The notes beneath the pieces are model-generated. The model ran no database searches and had not been told where the DNA came from. It saw nothing but the letters and a program-made list of their open reading frames with translations. Source: Epiperipatus broadwayi (Eukaryota > Onychophora > Udeonychophora > Euonychophora > Peripatidae). From it: a DNA stretch of 64,000 nt. The position numbers and the translations under genes are program-made. Shown here piece by piece: positions 12,600 to 25,339 of the stretch. Position 1 is the stretch's first letter, and every line of letters begins with the position of its first letter. The stretch lies in the NCBI GenBank assembly GCA_028023455.1, contig JAQFVV010000142.1:2847740-2911739 (forward strand), read 5' to 3'.

Positions 12600-14050
12600 A
12601 CTTCCTATAATCAAAAATACATATTATTTTTATTTCATTTATTTTTTATTATTTTATTCTTATTAATTTTTTTTAAATATTTAACTCTGATGTTATAATT
12701 CATATTTTTCATTATTATTAATTATATTAACATTCAATATGTATAATTTTCTTTAACCTATAATGTTATTTCTTTTTATCTTTTATTACTAATTATTTTA
12801 ACCTATTTTTAATTATTTTTTAACATATTTATAACTATTTTCTACTTATATTTTCAAAACTTAGCTGCTAACTATCCAAACTTTTAAATTTTCCAGTTAT
12901 ACTTCATAGCACCCTCTTTCTATTTTTTATATAATTAAAACTATTCTTATTTTTAATCTTTACTAATATTATCTTTATTTTTATTTTATACCTAGTGACT
13001 CCCTCTTTCTATTTTTATATAATTAAATCTATTTTTATTTTTAATGTCTACTAATATTACTATTTATTTATTTTTTATAATGTCAATTTTTTTTCAGGTC
13101 CAAATCTCTATTTAATCTGACTTAATATTATTAATATGAATAGCTTCTTTTATTTTTCTATTTTATTTATTAATTGTAAATTGTATCATTTTTATACAAT
13201 CCTTTTCAAACTCATGCCTTGTTTCTAATGTAAGTAAATATATCAGCAAATTTCTATCATTTCTGTTGTAATAGACTTCTCTATATTGATTTTTTTTTGT
13301 TTCTCCACATAATTTACTTTTATATTATTAATTTGACACTTTTTACAATTAATTTCATAATAACTTGTTGAAATTTTATATATTTGCTTAAAATGTCCAT
13401 GAAAGTGATAAGAAACTTTTTTTAAATAAATGAATTAGTTTCATAGATAGGAGGAGTGGGGTAAATTTTTTAAATAATGCTCATTATCTATTTTATTTGT
13501 TATGATTTAAATAATAAGAAAGTCATTTATAATATAGAAAATATAATATACTGACTGGTTTCTTATACATATATAATTATATATGCATACTAAATATGAT
13601 ATATACATAGAAGAGTATACATATAAACTTACTGCAGCAATATCTAGTGAATATAAATATGCAATATATGTGTGAATTGATTTAAAGTAAAATTATATGT
13701 GTTAAGTGACATTCATTTATAATATAGTCTTGGTAAAAAAAAATTTTTTAAAAATAAAACATTTCCAATCAAAGTAAATATGTTAAACACTTTTCACTTA
13801 AAAATAGTTTATATTTTTAATCACTTATATTCACATTTATTATTATGTACACATACTAAATAGGATATATGCATATTGGGTATTCATTTTAACATAACAG
13901 AAATATCTAGTGATATATATCAACTATTGCCCAGACAATTTAAAATACCATATAGTTTTACATTTTTATTTACTATGACAATACTAAAAACTTAAAAATA
14001 ATAGAAACAATTTTTTTATATTAAAAGTTTTTATTGGCCATGTACTGAAA
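12600..14050. other. T-rich DNA; partial duplication near 13.5-13.9 kb
   Basis: Runs of 'tttttatt'-type sequence fill 12.6-13.1 kb, with 'ctccctctttctattttt' repeated at about 12910 and 13000. Blocks at about 13585-13655 and 13845-13925 share 'catactaaata.gatatat' and 'cagaaatatctagtga'-type sequence, suggesting a diverged tandem duplication. No gene recognised. Confidence 0.5.
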
Positions 14051-14055
14051 AGAAA

Positions 14056-14105
14056 ACTTTCTTCAACCACAATTGGGTTTTTAGGCTTAACTTAAAATAA
14101 AAAGA
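14056..14105. repeat. Half copy of the 53.7-kb fold-back family
   Basis: 'ttcttcaaccacaattgg' followed by 'gtttttaggcttaa' and 'cttaaaataaaa' matches, in the same order, one arm of the hairpin element at 53.71-53.91 kb. The partner arm is not seen here. Confidence 0.7.
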
Positions 14106-14109
14106 TGAT

Positions 14110-16500
14110 CAAAACTGTCTTATCAATAACATAATTTTTTGCTTTTTGAAGATTAATATTTCTTGATTGATATTAATTGCTATGGCAGAATTGCCATATT
14201 ATTATGCAAATTTTAATTACTATATAGAATTGTAAAGTGTTTTATTTTTAATTAAATTTTCTTTATCATTAAAAGTTTATTTTTTTGACTGTATTCCTAG
14301 AAAATGATTTCTCTCATATTATCATTATTTTTATTTCCAATACAACTAAAATTTTATTAATCTGAAATACTTGATTCTAAAGGCTGTTTTGAATTTTTTT
14401 TTTTTTTGTATTTCAAAACTAGATAATTTATTCTTTCATTGTAAATCCAAGGTCCACTAAAATAATAAAAAAATGATGAGTTGCATAATCTCATTAATTC
14501 AAATTAATTTGCTGAATTTTTTTTTGTTTAGAAATATGTGTATAGTAGAAGTTTTAGAATAATAGGTATTCAGATTCCAGATCATCTAAACTATTTTGCA
14601 TTTATTATTTTTTCTATTTTATATGTAATTTAAATTCTTAACGACAGTATTCTGGAATTTTTTGTTATCATATTTATAAGTAATGTCTTGTGAAAGTTCA
14701 GCCAATAAATCTATTTTTTATGATTTCAAGAATATTTACTACATGATCTACTTCGAGGATATTGTCAATAATGGCACCAAATTAAATTCTGCTCTTGAAA
14801 ATTTTATTTGACATTTGGTTTTGCTCCAGAATATTTAAATAAGTTTATTATTTTCATGCCACTAAAAATTGCACAGATGATAAAAAAAAATTGTGATCAA
14901 ATCTTATAAATATATTTTGACACTTGTCAAATGTCATATACTGTAGTTACATATAATGAAAATAAATATGAGGAGAAAAAATAAAAATGTATATCTAAAC
15001 TACTTGGACAAAATTTTAAAAAATCAAATTTGTAGTGAAAGTTAATGTATATATGAAATACACAAGTTCATAATAATAATAATAACTATGATCAAGAAAT
15101 GTTTTATATTCTATTTAAAATAGAAATAAAATATTAGTTGTTAAATATCAAATTGATTTTCATTTTTTGCTATGATATTATACTCCTAAAGATTTAAGAA
15201 ATAGTTTTAAATATAAGCTATTACTAGATCATCTTTATCAGAAAGTATTTCATTTTAGAACTAAAAGACTTTATTTGGACATCTCAGTAAACCAACTTAT
15301 TATTCATTATCTTGAATGACCTTCAGTTAAATTGAAAAAAGTATCGATCATATCTAAGGGTGCTATATTTGTGGTCTTCCAAGTGAAGTTTTATTTTAAA
15401 ATATCCGAAAGTAAGATTTAATGTTGTGAACCATTTTTCTACCTTAAATTACATATGTAGTTCATGTCTAAGTGATGGAATATTTCAATTTAGGACAGTT
15501 GTTTTATTCAGCTGCTTGATTTTCAAGCACATTTTCACAGATCTGCTTTATTCTCATTAGAACATCTGGTTTGTTATATTGGAAAGAACCTTCAAAAGGT
15601 TAACTGCATTATCATATATTTTAAATTATTTTTTTCAAATTCTTTTATATTGGTAGGACATTGGGATATGATATGGTTTGATATGATTAGTCATTGAACA
15701 CTCTACTTCACTATTCATAATACTTATTTGTTTGGTCATCTTTCACTGCTCTCAAATAAAAACTTAATCAGTTACTTTCAAAGGGCAACAATTAAATTCT
15801 GGATAGTTAGCTTCTGAAGTTTCCTTTGTTCTTAGTTATTGAACAATAATGGAATAATTATCTAATTAAATAATGTCTATCTTTCTTGAAAAAAAAATAC
15901 TAAGCCCATTTGGAGTCTTAAAAATATCCAAACTTACTTGTTATTTAAATCTCTGGTTCTGTGCATAGAAGGCATATGTACTAACAGTTATGGCATGCTG
16001 TCATTTCTTGACATGCAAATATATATAATTAAATAAAATATTCCCTCTTTCTAATGATTATCAAGCCTTTCTTATCACGATATATAGAATATTTTGTCAT
16101 TGTCTTTCAATCATTCTATTTGCAAATACACATTTATTTTACATATTTATTTATGTTTTAGAGTTATTTGAGATTTCACACACAAAAAAATAGTCATTTT
16201 CTCAACTTATGGTTTCAAAATTATCATTTTCCATATCATTCCAACTTTTTTCTCTATGACTCATTTTTCTCGGCTATATTTTACAAAACAATGTCTATTT
16301 TCATATTTTAGATTTAACCTGATTGATAGTATTTAGAGTTGTATTCATTATAAATACAATATCAGTGTTATAAATGTATATTATTTGCTATATAATCAAT
16401 GAAATATTTGAAATATTATAGTCAAAATAAATGACACCCCAGGATATTTTTATTAAATTGATTTTCATATTAATTATTTCTGGAAAGGAATAAACTTTTA
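14110..16500. other. AT-rich DNA, nothing recognised
   Basis: No motif-bearing frame, tRNA-like element or palindrome was identified. Some stretches (15.3-15.6 kb) are slightly less AT-rich but give no readable protein on either strand. Confidence 0.45.
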
Positions 16501-16569
16501 TACAAGAGCAAAATAATACCTATGAGGCATTTAATAATATAGTGCAGAGTCATTGCTTACCACCAAAAC

Positions 16570-16890
16570 ACTGTTTCTATTCTGCACGAAGTCATTCAAA
16601 AGATTGTTAAACCCCAACTTGTGAAGATAAGCTTCAAGTTCTATGGAAGATGTCAGTGGAAAATATTGATCTTTCATTTGTGTTTTGAGAATGACTCATA
16701 GTCCATATTTAAATAAAATGATTGATAAGTGCATGGAAGGTCATTTTTAAAGCAATATTTGATCTTGTCATTTATATGAATTGGAATACCATCATTTTGA
16801 AAGATGACACTAGTTATAGCAGTATTTGCCCTATAAGATAAACCAGATATTCCAAAATATTTTTGAAATCTACAGTTGTAGTGCATCTAT
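16570..16890 (-). pseudogene. Possible decayed coding strip, unknown
   Basis: A 70-codon minus-strand frame (16674-16886) has mixed composition, with several Cys, His, Tyr and Asp residues, unlike the Lys/Asn/Ile noise around it. A second frame directly downstream on the same strand (about 16570-16670) reads 'LEAYLHKLGFNNLLNDFVQN'. The two would join through one frameshift. I recognise no family, and a random AT-rich origin is possible. Confidence 0.25.
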
Positions 16891-17874
16891 GTAATGCAAT
16901 AATTATATCAATATGTTATATGGGGGTTATTAGATATAAGCCATTTAAATAGATTGAAAAAAATATAAGCAATAATTTGTCCAACTGTATGATTTTCATT
17001 CAATGATTTATACTTTTACAATCACTTCCACATTTATAAGATGTATTAAAAACAGTGGTTTGAAAAAATAACTTGAATATTAAGAAGTTCTCTGGGAATT
17101 ACTTTTATAAGTACTGGAATTTTCATATATATGTTAAATCTTTTCAACGATTTGCACTCATGTGATGTTATGTGTTACTTTTGACCACAGTTCTTTGTAA
17201 TTTTTATTAGTCTTTCTTGTTAAGCATTGATTCCAATCTACTTCTGTTCATTTTGTTTTATTTTTAATTAATAGATTCATCATCTTCACATCCATTAATT
17301 TTGAAATGCTAAATAGTTTAGCAGTTTTGGATAATCAATAAATATCACATTGTCACCATTTGAGTGGCAATACCTATGGAGAGTGTTGCTCTTTTTTTTA
17401 AATTTTGGATAATGTTAGACATATCTGTCATTTTTTTCTTACCAGGCTTATATAAATTTTATAATTAATCAAAAAAATTTTGGGTTTTATCATAAAATGG
17501 AAAACGTATATTTTCTGCTTTTTTTATATACCTCCATAGAATGAAAAATACAGTGCTAATATGCTATGTGCTCTTATTATTTTGTTTAATTTTGCATATT
17601 TTTTATAATATCTTCATCTTTATTAGCAGAGATTCTCTGCTAATATATTTATATCATTAAGTAAGTTATAGACCGCTATATGCGTACATGTAAACAGAAT
17701 AGAAAAGTGATGTAGATTAATTTATATTATTTACAAAACATGAATATCAAAATTAAACTGAATAAAATATTCAAATATATGGATTTTTAAGAGCAATCTT
17801 TAATTAAACAATAATCTAATTTTCATCAGTATTTTTTTTGTGATATAATTTAACATATAATTTTTTTACATTAT

Positions 17875-18900
17875 TTGAATAATCTGCATTCTCTCCAGGC
17901 TATTGGAGTACAGAAAACTTTTAACTTTATCTCAATAATAATCAAAACCTTTGGATACAAGCAGATTCTAGAGCCAGTCAGAACTAAGAACTTCATAGAC
18001 TCAGCAATTGAGCTATTTAAAAAATACATGGCCATAACCCATGACACATTTGATAATAGAATCAAGATATCCGAAGCCTACAGACTAATACATCCAGTCA
18101 ACATCGACATATTTCCTAAGTTGGGGATTCCCAATAAAAAACTCATGACTCTCTTCAGCTTCTGGAGCATGGAGCCTAAATATCTGGATTTTGTACTCAA
18201 AATCAATATCAATTTAGTGAGTACCAACTGGTTCCTTGCATATAAGAGAGGCATTGTTAAAATCGATCCTATTTTCCCTCTCTGTCAGAGCCATGAAGAA
18301 ACCTTTGAACATCTGATACGCTCATACCCTGGTCTCTAGATCACAAGAAGTGCAATTGCCAAAAACCTTAATCTTGACTATTACTTAGTCACATCGCTCA
18401 ATGACAGCATAAGAACAAGATCAATTGCCACAATCAGATTGTCATTATTCATAAACTATGCAATTTGGACTGTGAGGTGCTTTTGATGAAGAGGCTTTTA
18501 ACATTAGGAAACTACAAAAAATGAAGAATCATGACAAATTGCTAACTGCCAACTCAAGATTTTATGAAATGTGGAATCTCATTAAGAACATGCAGTGATC
18601 ACAATAGTCTGCTGAACTGAGTCATTTGTCAGGCAGATTGGGTAAATACACACCATTATTGGTGGACTACTTAGTTTGAACAGTAGATAGTGGTACCAGA
18701 TGTCACAGTTATTATTACACATATTTATTTTATCCCTATTCTATTAATCTATATGTCCTTATGAATTTATTCATGTATATAATATATTCATCTTGCTTGT
18801 TTATCATCTTATTTTACACATGTATCAGCTTATATTTTATATTTGTTTCTTTTGTACAATATACAACATATTGATTTTGCATTCAATAAATTATAGATAA
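17875..18900 (+). pseudogene. Non-LTR retrotransposon 3' end
   Basis: A 154-codon frame (17875-18339) ends in 'PLCQSHEETFEHLIRSYPGL', a degenerate Cys/His cluster (C..H...H) typical of the region after the RT in several LINE clades. After the stop the same style of protein continues ('ITRSAIAKNLNLDYYLVTSL', 'RLSLFINYAIWTVRC'), with further stops to about 18600. An AT-rich 3' UTR follows, ending with 'cattcaataaattatagata' near 18880. The left edge at about 17875 is abrupt, consistent with 5' truncation. This is dead. The clade is not resolved, and it differs from the RTE copies elsewhere in the window. Confidence 0.7.
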
Positions 18901-19810
18901 AGAAGGAGAAATAAGTAGCCTATATCCATAAACCTTGATGTCTTAGGAGCTCACCAAATTTTATTAATATAAGTAAAAAAACCTATTTTAAAAATATATA
19001 TAAAGTAAAAAAATGTGGATATGTAATATTATAAATTTAGCAGATGCAAAGTGAATTATTAGGTGTAACGTACAGTTTCTATTGTCTTTAAGTGGTTAAT
19101 TTGATAGCCCTAATTAAAGTACTTTCTGGTAGATTTTTAAAAACTTGGAAGTATTTTGTATTATTAAAATGTCATAAGAAAATGCATCCTTTTTTTTTAA
19201 ACTATACATATATATTTTCAAATACTTTTTTAAAATTTTAATTTCATTGTTGTGTATGAAAAATGATAATAACCGATTTGTTTATATTATGCATACTTTT
19301 TTTTCTGCGAAGTTTTAGATTTTATATATATATGTAAACCATGATTTAAAAACGATTATAGAAGATTATAAGGTCTATAGTTATGTGTCTATATATACGT
19401 TTCATTTCTTATAGTCATTTTCTAGTAATTTATGTGACCATAATGTTGTCAAAAACATATGTTGTATGTTACCATGGATATTTTCAGTAATTAATTCTTC
19501 AATAATTACTTCAATATTTGTTTATTTGTTCTATAACATATTTAGTAAAATCTAATTTTTTTAATTGACAAATTACAATTTTTAAAGTGTTATTAAATTT
19601 TCTAATTTAATAAATAAAATTAGTGTTTGATTGTTTTTTTTTAAAAGTTAAATTAATTATTATTATTTATATTAAATTATATTTAGATAATACCAACTCT
19701 TGGCAGTCATATTAATATTATTCTGTTTATTTATAAAATTGTCAACTTAGTGTATATAAATAGATAATTGTTTTCATCAAAAATACAATTTTATATATCC
19801 AATTTATCAA
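18900..19810. other. AT-rich DNA, nothing recognised
   Basis: Homopolymer-rich sequence with short (AT)n tracts. No gene or repeat assignment can be supported. Confidence 0.5.
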
Positions 19811-19815
19811 CTCTT

Positions 19816-20129
19816 CTTTGAACACTTTTTTCAAAAAACCTTTTATTGTACATGTATGCATACACAATCTTATGTTTCGACTGTTCTGCAGTCATCTTCA
19901 GAGCTATGATATAATGAACAAAATAAAACACATAACTATATATGTAATATCATAAAACACATAAACAATAAAAAAACTTTATTATTTTATTATTTACAAT
20001 TTTTCGGTATTATTTATAGTTATGTATTTTATTTTGTTCATTCTGAAGAAGACTTCAGGACAGTTGAAACATAAGATTGTGTATGTATAAATGTACAATA
20101 AAAAGTTTTTTGCTAAAAAGGGTTCAAAG
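19816..20129. repeat. Palindrome with hammerhead-like core in each arm
   Basis: Arms 19816-19940 and 20014-20129 are inverted copies (for example 'ctttgaacac' against 'gggttcaaag', and 'cacaatcttatgtttc' against 'gaaacataagattgtg'). Each arm, read outward, contains CTGAAGA, a short inverted repeat and GAAAC. On the minus strand at 19874-19901, GACTG and CAGTC flank a 5-nt loop between the two motifs. On the plus strand at 20043-20070 the stem is weaker. 'aataaaa' follows each core. The layout resembles the terminal regions of Penelope-like elements, some of which are known to carry hammerhead ribozymes. Stems I and III are not convincing here. Confidence 0.75.
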
Positions 20130-20603
20130 TAGAAGGGATAAATTGCATTTATATATGATATTACAGCAACAAAATAATGAAAGTGATAAATTTGATAATA
20201 TTTCTGAACAATTTTATGTAGTGTTGCTGATAATAATTTTCTCAATTGTCATCAATAAAATGCTATACTACTGCTATCAAATGTAGATATGATTAATAAA
20301 ATATTAAAACAATATATTCAAAAATCAAAAAGAAAGCAGCAATAATAATATTTATAAAATTTGTTAAAAATGAAAAGTAAAACTTACAAAGATTTTAAAA
20401 TAAGATTATCCTAGCTTTCACTAAGCTAAACCTATACTCATTACATGTAAGCCTATAACAACTTTTTACTATAGGATTTACTATTGAATAACACATATAC
20501 AATGTTATAAGAAATTTTTTTTCATGTTTCTGACAAATGAATATATTCTTATAGAGTTTTTGATAAAATGTATAACTGAAAATTCAAAAATGAAGGGATA
20601 TAC
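20130..20603. other. AT-rich DNA flanking the LTR element
   Basis: No gene. The last bases before the element, 'atac' (20600-20603), match the four bases just after its other end (25329-25332), so they are taken as the target-site duplication. Confidence 0.5.
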
Positions 20604-22662
20604 TATAACGATCGAAATGAAGTGAAGATCGAATCTAACCGCAAAAACAATATCTGCAACTACCAGGGCGCCATCTAGGCATTTGAGCCTAGAAAAATTT
20701 ATAGAGTAGGCAGATACGCACTGTTAAGATTCCACTTTATTTAAATATTCCGATCGTTAGCCCAAGTCACTAGCTCAGCGGAGACGCAGAGATAAAAATC
20801 TATATCTTAATTTATATCTTAAATATCAATAAATAAAAGCCACTGCCAGAAATTAACACATAAAAATATTTATTTACGCACATATAAAATAACATTTAAA
20901 TTTTGAGGAATAAGTTTAACATTTTAGATTTTTATATTAACTTTTAATTTTACATTTAACTAAGTTTCAATGAGTTTAATATTTTATTTAGATAGTCAAG
21001 TATGAATAGACTACATAGATCTGCATTTGAAAAGAAAATATTCTTCCCTGATTTAACCTTAGGCAACAAATTTCGCAATCAACTGGCGCCAATCCATCTG
21101 ATACATTCATGTATTCAATGTAGCATGATACGACAACACAAAATACTATACTGTCAGGAATGTACATCTGAACAGTAAGTAGAATTAGAGAAGACATTGA
21201 CTCTCCACCAACAGGAATGTTACATCTGTTGGCAAGTAGAACAATAAACAAAAAACTCCATAGGAATGGACTGCGGTCTTCTGCCGACTTACAAACCCAT
21301 CCATAGGCAAACAGAAGGTGTGTGGCGTATATATGCAATCCTGCCCATAGCGGACCTCATACTACATCTACTAATTACACAAATATATCCAATCCATTGA
21401 GCCAATTCAACCACGAAACGAATAACCTAAGATTACCCTCCCTTAATATAACTTTACAAAACTATATAGCCATTCACGCCCGACTTAAATTTAACATTTA
21501 GATACGTTCGCACAAATGCATTTTATAAAATTTGTTTTAAAATGTTGAGTACAGATCAGCTGCACAGATTCCACGGTCAAAAACATTCCAAATTAAACAC
21601 AACCGATCAAAATACAAAGTCATCGATAAACGTCACTTGCATAGGGAATATACAAATCCCATTAGCATTCATCGTAAGATGCTTGCAGTGATATCGTTGA
21701 CCCATATATTCTAATCGAATGTGAAAACCACAACATAATCAACCGCTAACGAATCTATGCAACGTCTATACCCAACTTAAATGTAATGCATTTAATAATT
21801 TCTACAATAAATATTACTACAAATAAAAATAATAAAATGGAAATGATTTTAGCAAAACTTAACTATATAAATTTAAACAATCAATTATTAATTTGAAAAT
21901 CAAATAAGAGTTCATTTTAAAATTTAAATTAGCTGAATCTTTAAAAAAAAATCAATGACGAAAGTTCTTAATTACTTTTTTTGGTTGTTGTTAATTTGTA
22001 AAGTTCATAGCTCACGGTAGAAGAGTCCAGGTTTCTGCTTTTAATTCCCGTGATGCCTCCATTGGAAGATAATGTTCTGGAGATGGCAATAGCTGGTTCA
22101 AGGTATCACAGTCTTTTCATTTTTCCTTTTTAAATAGAGAGTGTGGTATGTGCGTCCTACCACCTCTCAAACACACAACGCTGGAACTCCCGAAAAAACT
22201 GTATTTCCCTTTTTATATTAATCCACACGGATTCAATCAACAAAACGTCACTAATCCATCACTTTCGTTAGGGTCCGAGCCAAGGCTTAGTGCTTCCATT
22301 GGTCAAGCTAATTTCTCTTTTTTTCTTATCTATCTTTCATCAGATCATTTTAATTATACAAGAGCCCAAGGCTAGCTTGCTTTTCAAACAATTTATAAAC
22401 AATCATTTCCATTTACAGATTACAAGAATTAATTAATACCTGTTTTTATTTTTAAATCTTGTACTTTTTTTTTATAAAAAAGTACGTTCAAATACTTATT
22501 TATTTGTTTTTTAAAAAAAATATTTTTAAAGTTTGGCATCTGTGCGAATGTATATACGTTTAACAAACATTTTAATTTTAGCGTTTAGTTTTTTACTTTT
22601 ATTTGCGAACTTTTAAGTTTTTATTTTAAATTAATGTAACGACATATTTATATATCGTTACA
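20604..22662 (-). repeat. LTR element 1: 3' LTR
   Basis: Downstream LTR of the minus-strand element. It carries a conserved TATA-like site on the minus strand (complement of 'cctttttatatt', near 22213-22224), an LTR-internal frame at 20988-21338, and several AATAAA-type sites. A short inverted repeat near the LTR start, complement of 'tgtaacgacatatttatata' plus 'tcgttaca', can form a terminal stem-loop. Confidence 0.9.
20988..21338 (-). CDS. LTR-internal open frame, 116 codons, unknown
   Basis: Sense-strand frame within the 3' LTR, downstream of the TATA-like site. The predicted peptide has two hydrophobic stretches, 'SPFLWSFLFIVLL' and 'SIVFCVVVSCYIEY', so it could be membrane-associated. 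The C-terminal part contains 'DCEICCLRLNQGR'. The frame is preserved in the other LTR of this element (23653-24003) with one visible substitution (Tyr to Ser in 'QMYIPDS'). In the related element at 36-41 kb the first half is broken by stop codons and only 69 codons remain. No family is recognised. It may simply be a frame left open in a young repeat. Confidence 0.35.
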   Translation of the reverse strand: MHIYATHLLFAYGWVCKSAEDRSPFLWSFLFIVLLANRCNIPVGGESMSSLILLTVQMYIPDSIVFCVVVSCYIEYMNVSDGLAPVDCEICCLRLNQGRIFSFQMQIYVVYSYLTI

Positions 22663-23267
22663 TATCAGTAAACTTCCTCAAAAAACAAAAACATTAAAAA
22701 AAAAAAAAGAATTTACTTAGTGTTAGTAATTACGTTACACAAATTGATTATATATGAAAATTTCAAAAGGACAAAACTTTTTTTTTTACAAGACAAAACA
22801 GTAATTACACACAAATATAATGATTTAAAAAAAAAGTTGACTGTTGATTCCTTACTACCAGCTAAATTTCTGCCCCCTCCCTTCCAAGTTTCATTTCTCC
22901 TACCTTTAACTATTACTTAGGCAAGTTGAACGATTAGATTTTAATTTAACAAGACTTTTTTTTTAAAAAAAAAAATATGATTTAGATTTATTATTATGTT
23001 TTATTTATTAGTTTTTATTCCTCGAATTTATCTCTACATATGCGTAATTTTTCTTACTGGCAGTACCTTTAAGACAAAATTTCAAACTGTAACTCCACGT
23101 CAATACAACAAATATATTTATACAATTTCAGAAAAAAATTTACGGGCATGATTCACTTTTAAAATTCTCAGGGCACTCGTGATTTATTAAAGATAGAAAA
23201 TTTCATCATCATCAATTCCCCTTCTCAGGGTCAATCTCTGAGGTAAGGCCACACTTGGGACGCCAAT
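22663..23267 (-). other. Interior of LTR element 1
   Basis: 605 bp with no gag, protease, RT or integrase motif. On the minus strand it begins with the primer-binding-like site 'tggcgtcccaagtgtggc' and ends with a purine-rich 'gaggaag' about 10 nt before the 3' LTR. The sequence is conserved with the interior of element 2, which suggests cis-acting (packaging or priming) content rather than protein. Confidence 0.8.
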
Positions 23268-25328
23268 TATAACGATCGAAATGAAAGTGAAGATCGAATC
23301 TAACCGCAAAAACAATATCTGCAACTACCAGGGCGCCATCTAGGCATTTGAGCCTAGAAAAATTTATAGAGTAGGCAGATACGCGCTGTTAAGATTCCAC
23401 TTTATTTAAATATTCCGATCGTTAGCCCAAGTCACTAGCTCAGTGGAGACGCAGAGATAAAAATCTATATCTTAATTTATATCTTAAATATCAATAAATA
23501 AAAGCCACTGCCAGAAATTAACACATAAAAATATTTATTTACGCACATATAAAATAACATTTAAATTTTGAGGAATAAGTTTAACATTTTAGATTTTTAT
23601 ATTAACTTTTAATTTTACATTTAACTAAGTTTCAATGAGTTTAATATTTTATTTAGATAGTCAAGTATGAATAGACTACATAGATCTGCATTTGAAAAGA
23701 AAATATTCTTCCCTGATTTAACCTTAGGCAACAAATTTCGCAATCAACTGGCGCCAATCCATCTGATACATTCATGTATTCAATGTAGCATGATACGACA
23801 ACACAAAATACTATACTGTCAGGAATGGACATCTGAACAGTAAGTAGAATTAGAGAAGACATTGACTCTCCACCAACAGGAATGTTACATCTGTTGGCAA
23901 GTAGAACAATAAACAAAAAACTCCATAGGAATGGACTGCGGTCTTCTGCCGACTTACAAACCCATCCATAGGCAAACAGAAGGTGTGTGGCGTATATATG
24001 CAATCCTGCCCGTAGCGGACCTCATACTACATCTACTAATTACACAAATATATCCAATCCATTGAGCCAATTCAACCACGAAATGAATAACCTAAGATTA
24101 CCCTCCCTTAATATAACTTTACAAAACTATATAGCCATTCACGCCCGACTTAAATTTAACATTTAGATACGTTCGCACAAATGCATTTTATAAAATTTGT
24201 TTTAAAATGTTGAGTACAGATCAGCTGCACAGATTCCACGGTCAAAAACATTCCAAATTAAACACAACCGATCAAAATACAAAGTCATCGATAAACGTCA
24301 CTTGCATAGGGAATATACAAATCCCATTAGCATTCATCGTAAGATGCTTGCAGTGATATCGTTGACCCATATATTCTAATCGAATGTGAAAACCACAACA
24401 TAATCAACCGCTAACGAATCTATGCAACGTCTATACCCAACTTAAATGTAATGCATTTAATAATTTCTACAATAAATATTACTACAAATAAAAATAATAA
24501 AATGGAAATGATTTTAGCAAAACTTAACTATATAAATTTAAACAATCAATTATTAATTTGAAAATCAAATAAGAGTTCATTTTAAAATTTAAATTAGCTG
24601 AATCTTTAAAAAAAAATCAATGACGAAAGTTCTTAATTACTTTTTTTGGTTGTTGTTAATTTGTAAAGTTCATAGCTCACGGTAGAAGAGTCCAGGTTTC
24701 TGCTTTTAATTCCCGCGATGCCTCCATTGGAAGATAATGTTCTGGAGATGGCAATAGCTGGTTCAAGGTATCACAGTCTTTTCATTTTTCCTTTTTAAAT
24801 AGAGAGTGTGGTATGTGCGTCCTACCACCTCTCAAACACACAATGCTGGAACTGCCCGAAAAAACTGTATTTCCCTTTTTATATTAATCCACACGGATTC
24901 AATCAACAAAACGTCACTAATCCATCACTTTCGTTAGGGTCCGAGCCAAGGCTTAGTGCTTCCATTGGTCAAGCTAATTTCTCTTTTCTTCTTATCTATC
25001 TTTCATCAGATCATTTTAATTATACAAGAGCCCAAGGCTAGCTTGCTTTTCAAACAATTTATAAACAATCATTTCCATTTACAGATTACAAGAATTAATT
25101 AATACCTGTTTTTATTTTTAAATCTTGTACTTTTTTTTTATAAAAAAGTACGTTCAAATACTTATTTATTTGTTTTTTTAAAAAAAATATTTTTTAAAGT
25201 TTGGCATCTGTGCGAATATATACGTTTAACAAACATTTTAATTTTAGCGTTTAGTTTTTTACTTTTATTTGCGAACTTTTAAGTTTTTATTTTAAATTAA
25301 TGTAACGGCATATTTATATATCGTTACA
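23268..25328 (-). repeat. LTR element 1: 5' LTR
   Basis: Upstream LTR of the minus-strand element, nearly identical to 20604-22662. Visible differences include an extra A near 23284, G for A in 'acgcgctg', G for T in 'aatggacatctg', and a slightly different homopolymer length near 25170. It ends at ATCGTTACA (25328). Confidence 0.9.
23653..24003 (-). CDS. LTR-internal open frame, second copy
   Basis: Same 116-codon frame as at 20988-21338, in the 5' LTR. Any transcript starting at the TATA-like site of this LTR would carry it near its 5' side. It is hydrophobic with a Cys-rich 'DCEICCLRL' segment. Function is unknown. Confidence that it is a real protein is low because the LTR pair is too young for two copies to be independent evidence. 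Confidence 0.35.
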   Translation of the reverse strand: MHIYATHLLFAYGWVCKSAEDRSPFLWSFLFIVLLANRCNIPVGGESMSSLILLTVQMSIPDSIVFCVVVSCYIEYMNVSDGLAPVDCEICCLRLNQGRIFSFQMQIYVVYSYLTI

Positions 25329-25339
25329 ATACATATTTA

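Larger units (their letters stand above)
20604..25328 (-). mobile_element. LTR element 1, non-autonomous, full length
   Basis: Two direct repeats of about 2.06 kb (20604-22662 and 23268-25328) flank a 605-bp interior. They differ at about a dozen positions noticed by eye, so insertion is recent. Read on the minus strand, the LTR begins TGTAACGAT and ends ATCGTTATA. A TGG-led primer-binding-like site lies two bases inside the 5' LTR (about 23265 down to 23248), and a short purine run lies near the other end of the interior (about 22672-22678). The flanking 'atac' is duplicated. The interior has no gag or pol, so enzymes must have come in trans. The element is head-to-head with the related one at 36.4 kb. 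Confidence 0.92.

Noticed and set aside
19816-20129. Complete hammerhead ribozyme annotation as ncRNA
   Set aside because: Only the core and one stem are visible. Stems I and III and a clear cleavage site could not be shown, so it is kept as a finding.
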